Shown here: positions 6,976 to 14,077 of the stretch, piece by piece | How the letters are laid out: each line of letters begins with the position of its first letter | Numbering within the stretch: the first letter of the stretch is position 1 | NCBI GenBank assembly: GCA_937967535.1 | Contig: CALCMV010000401.1 | Location: forward strand, 1-25,797 | Direction: 5' to 3' | Source of the DNA: an uncultured Saprospiraceae bacterium | GTDB taxonomy: Bacteria > Bacteroidota > Bacteroidia > Chitinophagales > Saprospiraceae | DNA: 25,797 nt | Position numbers and translations under genes: made by a program | The notes under the pieces: generated by a model | Told to the model about the DNA's origin: nothing | The model's database searches: none | Seen by the model: the letters and a program-made list of their open reading frames with translations, nothing else

Positions 6976-7758
6976 ATGGGTCAGAAAACAAATCCGATAG
7001 GCAACCGACTTGGCATCATCAGAGGCTGGGAATCCAGTTGGTTTGGTGGCAAAGACATGGGCAAAAAAGTAGTCGAAGACCAAAAAATCCGCGACTATCT
7101 CAAAGCCCGTATCACCAAAGGCGGTATTGCCCGTATCATCATAGAACGTACACTGAAGCGTATCACCGTTACGATTCATACATCGCGTCCGGGTATCATT
7201 ATTGGTAAAGGTGGTCAGGAAGTAGATAGAATCCGAGAGGAAATCAAGCGACTGACGGGTACAGATGTACAAATCAATATCGTAGAGATTCGCAAGCCGG
7301 AAATGGATGCCGCTATCGTAGCCGAGCAAATTGCCAAGCAACTCGAAGCGCGTATCAACTACCGTCGTGCCACCAAAATGTCTATCCAAAACACCATGCG
7401 TGCCGGTGCAGAAGGTATCAAAGTACGTATTTCGGGGCGTTTGAATGGTGCGGAGATGGCACGTTCTGAGGAGTTCAAAGACGGACGTACACCCTTGCAC
7501 ACTTTCCGTGCAGATATTGACTACGCACTCTGCGAAGCACAAACCATCTACGGAAAAATCGGTGTAAAAGTCTGGATTTGTAAAGGAGAGGTATTCGGCA
7601 AGCGCGACTTATCACCAAACGTAGGCGTGAAGAAAGAACAAGGCGGACGCGGCGGTGGAAGAGACAGACGCGGCGGCGGAAGAGATAAATCACGCAATAG
7701 CAGAGGACGTGGCGGCGACAACAGAGGTGGCGGCGGCGGTGGAAGAAATAGAAGGTAA
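6976..7758 (+). CDS. rpsC: 30S ribosomal protein S3 with RGG-rich C-terminal tail
   Basis: 260 residues. The KH domain has RPGIIIGKGGQEVDRIREEI (GKGG at 77-80), and the C-terminal domain has INYRRATKMSIQNTMRAGAEG, GRLNGAEMARSEEF and GKIGVKVWICKGEVF. S3 lines the mRNA entry channel with S4 and S5 and helps unwind mRNA. Residues about 219-260 are a tail of GGR, RGG and RRGGG units, disordered and strongly basic. S5, the neighbour at the mRNA entry, has a similar tail at its N-terminus. The tail is G/C-rich (GGCGGC), unlike the flanking A/T-rich DNA. Confidence 0.96.
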   Translation: MGQKTNPIGNRLGIIRGWESSWFGGKDMGKKVVEDQKIRDYLKARITKGGIARIIIERTLKRITVTIHTSRPGIIIGKGGQEVDRIREEIKRLTGTDVQINIVEIRKPEMDAAIVAEQIAKQLEARINYRRATKMSIQNTMRAGAEGIKVRISGRLNGAEMARSEEFKDGRTPLHTFRADIDYALCEAQTIYGKIGVKVWICKGEVFGKRDLSPNVGVKKEQGGRGGGRDRRGGGRDKSRNSRGRGGDNRGGGGGGRNRR

Positions 7759-7959
7759 GATAGAAGAATTGTACGATAGTGTGATTGAGAAATTGTATGA
7801 TAAGAATTTTTGCAAAGCAAAAATTAAAAAAATCACAAGCACACAAATCTACAATCTGGCAATCATACAATCCAAAATTACAATATTTGACAGATTAGTC
7901 GTATCTTTGCACCCCAATTTGAATTTGGGGCAATAAGGCGACACTAAATTTATAGTAAA
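7759..7959. repeat. rpsC-rplP spacer: TTGTATGAT/ATCATACAA inverted repeat with core hairpin
   Basis: Left arm about 7769-7803 (TTGTACGATAGTGTGATTG, TTGTATGATAAG). Core hairpin AATTTTTGC (7805-7813)/GCAAAAATT (7817-7825) with an AAA loop. Right arm about 7831-7880 (AATCACAAGCACACAAATC, CAATCATACAATCC). Downstream of the repeat lie a promoter-like site and a CCCCAA/TTGGGG hairpin (about 7912-7930). Confidence 0.85.
7902..7909 (+). promoter_or_regulatory. Candidate internal promoter -7 element before rplP
   Basis: TATCTTTG, a perfect TAnnTTTG, is followed by CACCCC, much like the rpsJ site (TACCTTTGCACCACC). The -33 element is weak: the nearest TTTG (7886-7889) is only 12 bp upstream. A transcript starting near 7915 would begin with a CCCCAA...TTGGGG hairpin. 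Confidence 0.5.
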
Positions 7960-8379
7960 ATGTTACAGCCAAAGAGAACGAAATATCGCAAGATGCAAAA
8001 AGGGCGTGTTCGTGGCAACGCGCAACGAGGCAGCACATTAGCTTTCGGTACATTCGGACTGAAAACAATGGATGCCGGACGCATCACCAACCGTCAGATT
8101 GAATCTGCGCGTGTTGCGATGACTCGTTATATGAAAAGGGAAGGTCAGGTTTGGATTCGTATTTTTCCAGACAAGCCAATTACCAGCAAACCCGCAGAAG
8201 TACGTATGGGTAAAGGTAAAGGTGCGCTCGACCACTATGTAGCTGTTGTCAAACCCGGGCGTATCATGTTCGAGATTGAAGGTGTACCCAGAGATGTAGC
8301 TAACGAAGCACTTCGACTCGCAGCACAAAAACTGCCCGTATTAACAAAAGTTGTAGTTCGTAGAGATTACGTAGACTAA
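7960..8379 (+). CDS. rplP: 50S ribosomal protein L16
   Basis: 139 residues, normal length. MLQPKRTKYRKMQKGRVRGN, GRITNRQIESARVAMTRYMK, IFPDKPITSKPAEVRMGKGK and GALDHYVAVVKPGRIMFEI are all L16 signatures. It organises the A-site region of 23S rRNA and is a late assembly protein. A separate promoter-like element lies about 50 bp upstream. Confidence 0.97.
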   Translation: MLQPKRTKYRKMQKGRVRGNAQRGSTLAFGTFGLKTMDAGRITNRQIESARVAMTRYMKREGQVWIRIFPDKPITSKPAEVRMGKGKGALDHYVAVVKPGRIMFEIEGVPRDVANEALRLAAQKLPVLTKVVVRRDYVD

Positions 8380-8460
8380 AATAACGGTGGACAGTAAACG
8401 ACAAAGGGTGGACAAACTCCACTCAATACTCGATACTCGATACTCGCAACTAATATAAAA
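8380..8460. repeat. rplP-rpmC spacer: GGTGGACA and ATACTCG words
   Basis: Two GGTGGACA units follow the stop, and CACTCAATACTCGATACTCG with another ATACTCG precedes the next start. The two arms pair only weakly (GTGGA/TCCAC). It is a short spacer with the usual G-bearing left and C-bearing right ends. Confidence 0.6.
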
Positions 8461-8724
8461 ATGGCATCGGAGAAATATACCAGTATAAAAGGTCTTGAAG
8501 ATGAAGCCCTACGCGATGAGATTTTCGCAGCAGAAACGGAATTGCAAAGAATGAAAATTCAAAATTCCGTAACAGGCTTGGAGAATCCATTGAAAATCAA
8601 AGAACTAAGAAGAGATATTGCTCGACTCAACACTGAGGTTCGCGCCCGTGAATTGGCTGCGATGACACCGGAGCAACTCGCTAAAAGAAGTAAAATTCGC
8701 GCTCGTCGCAAATTAAATAAGTGA
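8461..8724 (+). CDS. rpmC: 50S ribosomal protein L29, long form
   Basis: 87 residues against the usual 60-70. Helical, with LEDEALRDEIFAAETELQRM and NPLKIKELRRDIARLNTEVR covering the normal family core. The extra length is a C-terminal helix and basic end (MTPEQLAKRSKIRARRKLNK). L29 sits beside L23 at the tunnel exit. Confidence 0.93.
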   Translation: MASEKYTSIKGLEDEALRDEIFAAETELQRMKIQNSVTGLENPLKIKELRRDIARLNTEVRARELAAMTPEQLAKRSKIRARRKLNK

Positions 8725-8831
8725 TTGGTGACCGGTGATTAGTGATTAGTGACTCGTTAAAATTTTCGCTATGCGAAAATATCTAACCAATCACCAATTA
8801 CCAATCATAATCACCTCCAAACTGATACAAA
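8725..8831. repeat. rpmC-rpsQ spacer: GTGATTAGT/ACCAATCAC inverted repeat with core hairpin
   Basis: Left arm about 8722-8755 (GTGATTGGTGACCGGTGATT, AGTGATTAGTGAC). Core ATTTTCGC (8762-8769)/GCGAAAAT (8773-8780) with a TAT loop. Right arm 8784-8820 (AACCAATCACCAATTACC, AATCATAATCACC). The three parts nest as one long hairpin. Confidence 0.87.
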
Positions 8832-9104
8832 ATGTCAGAACAGCAAGAGAAAAAACAGGGATTAAAAAAAGAAAGAATCGGTGTCGTGACCAGCGACAAA
8901 ATGGATAAGACCATTACCGTAAAGGTAGAGCGTCGCCTCCAGCACCCGATGTATGGTAAATATGTCAAAAAATCCAAAAAATTCACAGCGCACGACGAAG
9001 AAAACTCATGTGGCATTGGCGATACAGTAAAAATCGTCGAATCACGTCCATTGAGCAAGAAAAAGCGTTGGAAATTAGTAGAAATCATAGAAAGAGCTAA
9101 ATAA
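8832..9104 (+). CDS. rpsQ: 30S ribosomal protein S17
   Basis: 90 residues. GVVTSDKMDKTITVKVERRL, HPMYGKYVKKSKKFTAHDEE and GIGDTVKIVESRPLSKKKRW are typical of this OB-fold protein, which binds the 5' domain of 16S rRNA early in assembly. A short charged N-terminus (MSEQQEKKQGLKKE) precedes the fold. Confidence 0.96.
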   Translation: MSEQQEKKQGLKKERIGVVTSDKMDKTITVKVERRLQHPMYGKYVKKSKKFTAHDEENSCGIGDTVKIVESRPLSKKKRWKLVEIIERAK

Positions 9105-9203
9105 AAATGAGTATCTGATGAATAGATGAAATGAGTAAATGCAGTTTCGTCTATATTCAATTTTAATTCTTTTACTCATTTACCCATTCATTGATATAGA
9201 AAA
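9105..9203. repeat. rpsQ-rplN spacer: ATGAGTA/TACTCAT inverted repeat
   Basis: Left arm about 9107-9139 (ATGAGTATCTGATGAATAG, ATGAAATGAGTAAATG). Right arm about 9170-9196 (TTTTACTCATTTACCCATTC). The words are complementary in nested order. Confidence 0.75.
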
Positions 9204-9569
9204 ATGATACAGCAAGAATCAAGGCTAAAAGTAGCAGACAACAGTGGCGCAAAAGAAGTGCTTTGCATCCGCGTATTGGGCGGGTCAAAGCGCAGATACG
9301 CCTCTATCGGCGATATGATTATCGTTACGGTAAAATCTTCTGCGCCGGGCGGTCTCAAAAAAGGAACTGTTTCCAAAGCCGTTATTGTTCGCACCAAGAA
9401 GGAGATTCGTAGAAAAGACGGTTCATATATTCGCTTCGACGACAATGCCGTTGTTCTCCTGAGTGCTGCCGAAGAACCACGCGGTACACGTATCTTCGGA
9501 CCTGTTGCAAGGGAATTGCGTGATAAGGATTTTATGAAAATCGTTTCACTCGCACCCGAAGTACTTTAA
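9204..9569 (+). CDS. rplN: 50S ribosomal protein L14
   Basis: 121 residues, normal length. MIQQESRLKVADNSGAKEVL, GDMIIVTVKSSAPGG and the KKGTVSKAVIVRTKKEIRRK strand identify L14. It lies at the subunit interface beside L3 and L19, and is also the docking site of the silencing factor RsfS in other bacteria. Confidence 0.98.
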   Translation: MIQQESRLKVADNSGAKEVLCIRVLGGSKRRYASIGDMIIVTVKSSAPGGLKKGTVSKAVIVRTKKEIRRKDGSYIRFDDNAVVLLSAAEEPRGTRIFGPVARELRDKDFMKIVSLAPEVL

Positions 9570-9642
9570 AATGTCTCATTGTTGAAATGTCGCACAAAAA
9601 CACCCCGATACCACGACACTACAACATAACAACGCAATAAAA

Positions 9643-9969
9643 ATGAGCAAGAAGAGATTTACACCAAAATTAAAAATAAGAAAAGGAGACACTGTAATGG
9701 TGATTTCCGGTAATCACAAGGGAATATCTGGCGAAGTACTGGAAGTATTTCCTGCCAAGAATCATGCGATTGTTTCTGATGTCAATTTGAAAAAGAAACA
9801 CCGCAAACCCACCCACGAAGAACCGGGAGAAATTACGGATATTCCTGCAAGCATCCATATCTCGAATTTGATGCTAATGGAGGGCGGACAAGCTAGCCGC
9901 GTAGGACGCAGAGTGGAGGATGGAAAATTGGTTCGTTATTCTAAAAAATCAGGAAACACAATACGATAA
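9643..9969 (+). CDS. rplX: 50S ribosomal protein L24
   Basis: 108 residues. The KOW motif is KIRKGDTVMVISGNHKGISG, followed by EVLEVFPAKNHAIVSDVNLK and HEEPGEITDIPASIHISNLM. L24 starts 50S assembly by binding the 5' end of 23S rRNA. The 73-bp spacer before it has TTGTTGAAATGTCG opposed to CGACACTACAACATAACAAC. Confidence 0.97.
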   Translation: MSKKRFTPKLKIRKGDTVMVISGNHKGISGEVLEVFPAKNHAIVSDVNLKKKHRKPTHEEPGEITDIPASIHISNLMLMEGGQASRVGRRVEDGKLVRYSKKSGNTIR

Positions 9970-9975
9970 ATAAAC

Positions 9976-10004
9976 GTAGAGAAGTAAAATTTTTACGACT
10001 CTAC
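9976..10004. repeat. rplX-rplE spacer palindrome
   Basis: GTAGAG (9976-9981) and GTAAAA (9984-9989) pair with TTTTAC (9991-9996) and CTCTAC (9999-10004). This is a near-perfect 29-bp palindrome interrupted only by an AA/GA mismatch pair. It is the shortest spacer in the cluster (57 bp) and still carries a hairpin. Confidence 0.75.
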
Positions 10005-10026
10005 CACGATATATAGATATATAATC

Positions 10027-10575
10027 ATGGCACGTTTAAAAGAAAAATATTTACAAGAAGCAGTACCTGCATTGATGGAGAAATTTCAATACAAATCCAT
10101 TATGGAGGTACCCAAAATCACCAAAATTTGCATCAATCAAGGTGTAGGTGAAGCGACTTCTGATAAAAAATTGGTAGACAATGCCGTAGGCGAAATGACC
10201 CTCATTGCAGGACAAAAAGCCGTAGCAGTCAAAGCCAAAAAATCTGTCTCGAACTTCAAATTGCGTGAAGGAATGCCTATTGGTGTGCGGGTCACATTAC
10301 GTGGCGCACAGATGTATGAGTTTCTTGATAGATTTGTAAATGTAGCACTCCCGCGTGTACGTGACTTTCGCGGTATCAGCGACAAGAGTTTCGACGGACG
10401 CGGCAACTACTCCGTAGGTATCAAAGAGCAAATCATATTCCCGGAGATTGATATTGATAAAATCAACAAAATCACCGGTATGGATGTCACTTTTGTCACA
10501 ACGGCAAAAACAGATGCCGAAGCACTCGAATTGCTCAAATTGATGGGTTTACCCTTCCAAAATCAAAACAACTAA
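10027..10575 (+). CDS. rplE: 50S ribosomal protein L5
   Basis: 182 residues, normal length. KITKICINQGVGEATSDKKL, GQKAVAVKAKKSVSNFKLRE, IGVRVTLRGAQMYEFLDRFV and ALPRVRDFRGISDKSFDGRG are the family signatures. L5 binds 5S rRNA in the central protuberance with L18 and forms an intersubunit bridge with S13. Confidence 0.98.
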   Translation: MARLKEKYLQEAVPALMEKFQYKSIMEVPKITKICINQGVGEATSDKKLVDNAVGEMTLIAGQKAVAVKAKKSVSNFKLREGMPIGVRVTLRGAQMYEFLDRFVNVALPRVRDFRGISDKSFDGRGNYSVGIKEQIIFPEIDIDKINKITGMDVTFVTTAKTDAEALELLKLMGLPFQNQNN

Positions 10576-10589
10576 GAATTTAGAATCGT

Positions 10590-10652
10590 CAAATGACAAC
10601 ATCCAAACGAAAGGAAAGCGAGAGCGAAATGAAATTTGGATTTTGTTATTTG
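10590..10652. repeat. rplE-rpsN spacer: 18-bp inverted repeat
   Basis: CAAATGACAACATCCAAA (10590-10607) pairs with TTTGGATTTTGTTATTTG (10635-10652): 16 Watson-Crick pairs, one G-U and one mismatch out of 18. The 27-bp loop contains GCGAGAGC. This is the cleanest single stem in any spacer. Confidence 0.85.
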
Positions 10653-10671
10653 GAATTTATAATAAAAAATT

Positions 10672-10941
10672 ATGGCTAAAAAATCAGTAATCGCACGTCA
10701 AAGAAAGCGTGAAAGAATGGTAGCCAAATATGCCGAAAAACGCGCTGCACTCAAAGCTGCGGGTGACTACGAAGGACTCGACAAACTGCCACGCAACGCA
10801 TCGCCGGTACGTCTCAAAAACAGATGTGGACTCACCGGACGACCAAAAGGTTATATGCGTGATTTCGGTATCTGTCGTGTTGCTTTTCGCAAATTGGCAT
10901 TAGAGGGTAAAATTCCCGGCGTTACCAAAGCAAGTTGGTAA
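10672..10941 (+). CDS. rpsN: 30S ribosomal protein S14, zinc-free long form
   Basis: 89 residues. The long form of S14: KKSVIARQRKRERMVAKYAE, then LPRNASPVRLKNRCGLTGRP, then RDFGICRVAFRKLALEGKIP. The four-Cys zinc knuckle (CxxC...CxxC) of the short 61-residue form is absent; only two isolated Cys remain. It lies in the 30S head beside S3 and S10. Confidence 0.96.
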   Translation: MAKKSVIARQRKRERMVAKYAEKRAALKAAGDYEGLDKLPRNASPVRLKNRCGLTGRPKGYMRDFGICRVAFRKLALEGKIPGVTKASW

Positions 10942-11277
10942 TGACGTAGAAACGAATTTAAAATTCGTTAAAGACATATTAGATAAAAAAATTATCAAAC
11001 TAAAATCCGGTAAAATATACCGAGATTTCAAGTGATTATTTATTTAACGCAAACAATAATCGTTTGCCGTTAAAAAAAGAATTCGGACAGACTAAGCAGA
11101 TAATCACACTGCGCCTTCTGTATTTGAATGAAAAAATTAAGAAAGAGCTAAATGATTTTATGTGGTATTAAATTTTGATTGAATAATCAAAAATCACTAA
11201 ATCAAAAATCCCATTCGCTCATTCACAATTTACTTATTCAAAATAAGAAGATAGGTTGCCGAAGAAAATATATAAAA
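10942..11277. other. rpsN-rpsH spacer, 336 bp, three hairpins
   Basis: No convincing gene. AACGAATT (10951-10958)/AATTCGTT (10962-10969) has a TAA loop. CGGTA (11008-11012)/TACCG (11018-11022) has a five-base loop. TTTAACGCAAAC (11043-11054)/GTTTGCCGTTAAA (11062-11074) has one bulge. An open stretch near the 3' part (about 11006-11171) reads like protein but has no start and would need a frame change. The end carries CATTCGCTCATTCACAATTT words before rpsH. Confidence 0.65.
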
Positions 11278-11682
11278 ATGATTGTAACAGATCCAATAGC
11301 GGATTACCTCACAAGGCTCCGCAATGCTCAAATGGCAGGTCATCGCATCGTCGAGATTCCTGCATCTAAACTCAAAAAACGCATCACAGAAATCTTGTAT
11401 GACCAAGGCTACATTCTCAAATACAAATTTGAAGATGCAGAGGGTCCACAAGGTATCATCAAAATCGCCGTCAAATACGAAAGAGGAACAAAACGTCCTG
11501 TCATTCGTAAATTACAAAGAATCAGCAAGCCGGGATTAAGAAAATACGTCAATTCAAGGAATTTGCCGCGTGTTATCAATGGATTAGGCATTGCCATTAT
11601 CTCCACATCAAAAGGAGTAATGACAGATAAAGAAGCAAAAAAAGAAAATGTAGGCGGCGAAGTCCTCTGTTTTGTTTATTAA
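11278..11682 (+). CDS. rpsH: 30S ribosomal protein S8
   Basis: 134 residues from the ATG at 11278, with IVTDPIADYLTRLRNAQMAG at the N-terminus as in other S8. An in-frame start at 11179 would add 33 residues translated from spacer repeat words, and is rejected. RISKPGLRKYVNSRNLPRVI, GLGIAIISTSKGVMTDKEAK and GGEVLCFVY complete the signature. S8 binds the central domain of 16S rRNA and in E. coli represses the spc operon. Confidence 0.97.
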   Translation: MIVTDPIADYLTRLRNAQMAGHRIVEIPASKLKKRITEILYDQGYILKYKFEDAEGPQGIIKIAVKYERGTKRPVIRKLQRISKPGLRKYVNSRNLPRVINGLGIAIISTSKGVMTDKEAKKENVGGEVLCFVY

Positions 11683-11751
11683 AAAAATGCTTAGTAAAAA
11701 GGTGAGTAGATACCAACGAATCACCAATCACTAATCACGAATATCTAAGTT
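11683..11751. repeat. rpsH-rplF spacer: short inverted repeat
   Basis: CTTAG near the stop opposes CTAAG near the start, and GGTGAGTAGAT opposes AATCACC and ATCACTAATCACG. The spacer is only 69 bp but keeps the same left and right word polarity. Confidence 0.6.
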
Positions 11752-12303
11752 ATGTCAAGAATAGGAAAAGCACCCATCAGCATACCTTCGGGCGTTGAAA
11801 TTAAAGTGGATAAGAGCATGGTCACAGTCAAAGGACCAAAGGGAGAATTGATGCAGAAGATAGACCCGGACTTGAAAGTGGAAATCGAAGACGGCACACT
11901 TACCGTAGTGCGCCCAACCGACCAAAAGCGTCATCGCGCCATGCACGGTCTATACCGTTCCCTCATCAATAATATGGTACAAGGCGTTTCGGAAGGCTAC
12001 AAAATCAGTCTTGAATTGCACGGTGTCGGTTATCGTGCTTCCAATTCGGGACAGCTTTTGGAAATGTCAATGGGCTACTCACACCCTATTTTCTTCTATG
12101 TGCCGGATGAGGTCAAAGTCGTTACAGAATCCGTCAAAGGAAAGCCACCGAGAATTGATTTGGAAAGCGTTGACAAACAACTCATCGGACAAGTGGCAGC
12201 TAAAATTCGCGCCTTCCGCAAACCTGAACCATACAAAGGTAAAGGGGTACGATTCTTAGGAGAAGAAATTCGCCGTAAAGCGGGTAAAGCAGCAGGGGCG
12301 TAA
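11752..12303 (+). CDS. rplF: 50S ribosomal protein L6
   Basis: 183 residues, normal length. MSRIGKAPISIPSGVEIKVD, VTVKGPKGEL, then the second domain with PDEVKVV and KQLIGQVAAKIRAFRKPEPY, and the C-terminal KGKGVRFLGEEIRRKAGKAA. L6 lies near the factor-binding site by the sarcin-ricin loop. Confidence 0.98.
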   Translation: MSRIGKAPISIPSGVEIKVDKSMVTVKGPKGELMQKIDPDLKVEIEDGTLTVVRPTDQKRHRAMHGLYRSLINNMVQGVSEGYKISLELHGVGYRASNSGQLLEMSMGYSHPIFFYVPDEVKVVTESVKGKPPRIDLESVDKQLIGQVAAKIRAFRKPEPYKGKGVRFLGEEIRRKAGKAAGA

Positions 12304-12531
12304 TGAGTTAGTTATTAGTTTGTGGAGTAGTTTACAACTAAATAACTTGATAAACTCATTCAACTTATCAATAAAATTGAAATATTTTACTTACGAAATG
12401 GCAGCTACAATATTAATATTGAATGTTGAGAAAAAAATGGATGAATTATTCACCCATTCATCCCGATAATAAGGGGCTACTCATTCACTCATTATTAAGT
12501 GGATCATTTCAAATAAAAAGTAAACAACATA
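12304..12531. repeat. rplF-rplR spacer with CCCGATAAT palindrome relic
   Basis: After the stop comes GAGTTAGTTATTAGTTTG, opposed by AAATAACTTGATAAACTC. Later CATTCATCCCGATAATAAGG (12456-12475) is a decayed copy of the TCCCGATA palindrome, flanked by CACTCATT words like the copies at 2705 and 23710. No gene is visible. Confidence 0.65.
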
Positions 12532-12888
12532 ATGGCAACAGCTAAAAAATTACGAAGTCGTAACAAAATCAAAAAGCGTATCCGCAAAAAAATCAGCGGT
12601 ACAACTTCCATACCGCGACTTAGCGTATTTCGCAGCAACAAGCAAATTTACGCTCAAATTATTAACGACTTAAACGGCGAAACACTCTGTGCAGCTTCAT
12701 CCAGAGATGCAGCTTGCGGCAGTAGCAACAATAAAGTCGAGCAAGCAAAAGAAGTTGGCAAACTGTTGGCTTCCAGAGCAAAAGACAATAACATTGAAAG
12801 CGTAGTATTCGACAGAAGCGGCTACCTCTATCATGGGCGCGTAAAAGCACTTGCCGACGGCGCACGCGAAGGAGGACTTGACCTATAA
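12532..12888 (+). CDS. rplR: 50S ribosomal protein L18
   Basis: 118 residues, normal length. RIRKKISGTTSIPRLSVFRS and NKQIYAQIINDLNGETLCAA mark the 5S rRNA-binding fold; VFDRSGYLYHGRVKALADGA and REGGLDL end it. It forms the central protuberance with L5 and 5S rRNA. AAGTTT words start two bases after the stop. Confidence 0.97.
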   Translation: MATAKKLRSRNKIKKRIRKKISGTTSIPRLSVFRSNKQIYAQIINDLNGETLCAASSRDAACGSSNNKVEQAKEVGKLLASRAKDNNIESVVFDRSGYLYHGRVKALADGAREGGLDL

Positions 12889-13041
12889 ATAAGTTTAAGT
12901 TTAAGTTTAAGTCTAAGTTTAAAAATTTAATTTTCAATTAAATTTGTATAATACAAAATCATAATAAATTATTATTTTTTGAAAAAAAATAATTTTTAAA
13001 CTTAAACTTAAACTTAAACTTAAACTTCACAAGACTTAATT
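12889..13041. repeat. rplR-rpsE spacer: AAGTTT/AAACTT inverted tandem arrays
   Basis: Left array about 12891-12920 is five (T)AAGTTT units, one changed to AAGTCT. Right array 12996-13027 is five AAACTT units. Between them ATTATTTTTT (12971-12980) pairs with AAAAAATAAT (12984-12993). This is the clearest example of the word-paired design: two tandem arrays of one six-base word facing each other. Confidence 0.9.
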
Positions 13042-13671
13042 ATGGCTGATAACAGAAATAATAGCAATAACAGAAACAACAACAATCGCGGCGGCGGCAA
13101 TAACCGAGGCGGTGGCAACAATCGTGGCGGTGGTCGCGACAACCGCAGAGGCGGCAGAGGTCGCGGCGACAGACAAGCATCTGTTCAGGAATCAGAGTTT
13201 AAAGAAAAACTCGTCAACCTGAATCGTGTGGCGAAAGTGACCAAAGGTGGTCGTACATTCAGTTTTGCGGCAGTCGTTGTGGTGGGGAATGGTAAAGGCA
13301 AAGTCGGACATGGCTTGGGCAAAGCGCGTGACGTACAAGAAGCCATCGCCAAAGCCGTAGATGATGCTAAGAAAAACGTCATCGAATTTCCATTGCACAA
13401 AGGTACGATTCCTTATGCAGTCAAAGGAAAATACGGTGCGGGCAAAGTCCTTATCAAGCCTGCCTCTGATGGTACGGGAGTGATTGCGGGCGGTCCGATG
13501 CGTGCAGTATTGGAGATTTCCGGTATCCAAAATGTATTGGCAAAAACGCAAGGTTCACCCAATCCGCACAACGTTATCAAAGCTACCCTTGATGCCCTTC
13601 AGCAGCTTCGCAGCCCAATGGAAATTGCGAAAGCTCGCGGCATCACAATGGAGAAATTATTCAACGGATAA
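13042..13671 (+). CDS. rpsE: 30S ribosomal protein S5 with N/G/R-rich N-terminal extension
   Basis: 209 residues against about 165-175 usual. Residues 1-45 are Asn, Gly and Arg (ADNRNNSNNRNNNN, three RGGGNN units, then RRGGRGRGDR). The S5 core follows: NLNRVAKVTKGGRTFSFAAV, GNGKGKVGHGLGKARDVQEA, GAGKVLIKPASDGTGVIAGG and MRAVLEISGIQNVLAKTQGS. S5 lines the mRNA entry with S3 and S4 and affects decoding accuracy. The extension is a low-complexity repeat and likely disordered. Confidence 0.96.
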   Translation: MADNRNNSNNRNNNNRGGGNNRGGGNNRGGGRDNRRGGRGRGDRQASVQESEFKEKLVNLNRVAKVTKGGRTFSFAAVVVVGNGKGKVGHGLGKARDVQEAIAKAVDDAKKNVIEFPLHKGTIPYAVKGKYGAGKVLIKPASDGTGVIAGGPMRAVLEISGIQNVLAKTQGSPNPHNVIKATLDALQQLRSPMEIAKARGITMEKLFNG

Positions 13672-13827
13672 GCAACGTTTTGACGAGTTGTGGAGTTGTA
13701 GTGTTGGTGAATTGTCGAATTGTAGAGTTGGTGATTGTCGAAAAAAACGATAACACGATAACTCATCAACTCAACAACTCATCACCCCGACAACTCATCA
13801 ACTCATCAACTCGACAACTCATACAAA
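13672..13827. repeat. rpsE-rpmD spacer: GAGTTGT/ACAACTC inverted repeat
   Basis: Left arm 13681-13738 repeats GAGTTGTGGAGTTGTAG, GAATTGTCGAATTGTAG and GAGTTGGTGATTGTCG. Right arm 13757-13824 repeats ACTCATCAACTCAACAACTC, ATCACCCCGACAACTC and further ATCAACTC units. Long complementary pairing is possible in several registers. Confidence 0.88.
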
Positions 13828-14007
13828 ATGGGAAGAGTAAAAATCACACAGGTCAAAAGTGTCATAGACCGCAGTAAGCGACAAAAAGACACCGTCAAGG
13901 CACTCGGATTACGCAAAATGCACCAATCCGTAGAGCATGAATTGACACCTCAAATAGAGGGCATGATTAGAAAAGTATCCCACTTGGTCAAAGTGGAAGA
14001 ACTTTAA
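13828..14007 (+). CDS. rpmD: 50S ribosomal protein L30
   Basis: 59 residues, the usual size. MGRVKITQVKSVIDRSKRQK, TVKALGLRKMHQSVEHELTP and QIEGMIRKVSHLVKVEEL show the L30 fold, with the typical LGLRK helix. It lies between rpsE and rplO, its standard place. The ATG directly follows the ACAACTCATACAAA end of the spacer repeat. Confidence 0.96.
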   Translation: MGRVKITQVKSVIDRSKRQKDTVKALGLRKMHQSVEHELTPQIEGMIRKVSHLVKVEEL

Positions 14008-14077
14008 ATTGATTCGGTCTATGTCTCAAGCCTAACTATGGACTAAAGACTATGGACTATCGACTAAAATAATAATA
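14008..14077. repeat. rpmD-rplO spacer: GACTATGGACTA words
   Basis: GGTCTATGTCTC after the stop is loosely opposed by GACTAAAGACTATGG and ACTATCGACTAAAA before the start. The repeat is weaker than in its neighbours. Confidence 0.55.

Noticed and set aside
7655..7936. 93-residue plus-strand frame overlapping the S3 tail and spacer
   Set aside because: Its composition follows from the GGC repeats of the S3 tail and spacer words; kept only as a finding about tail evolution.
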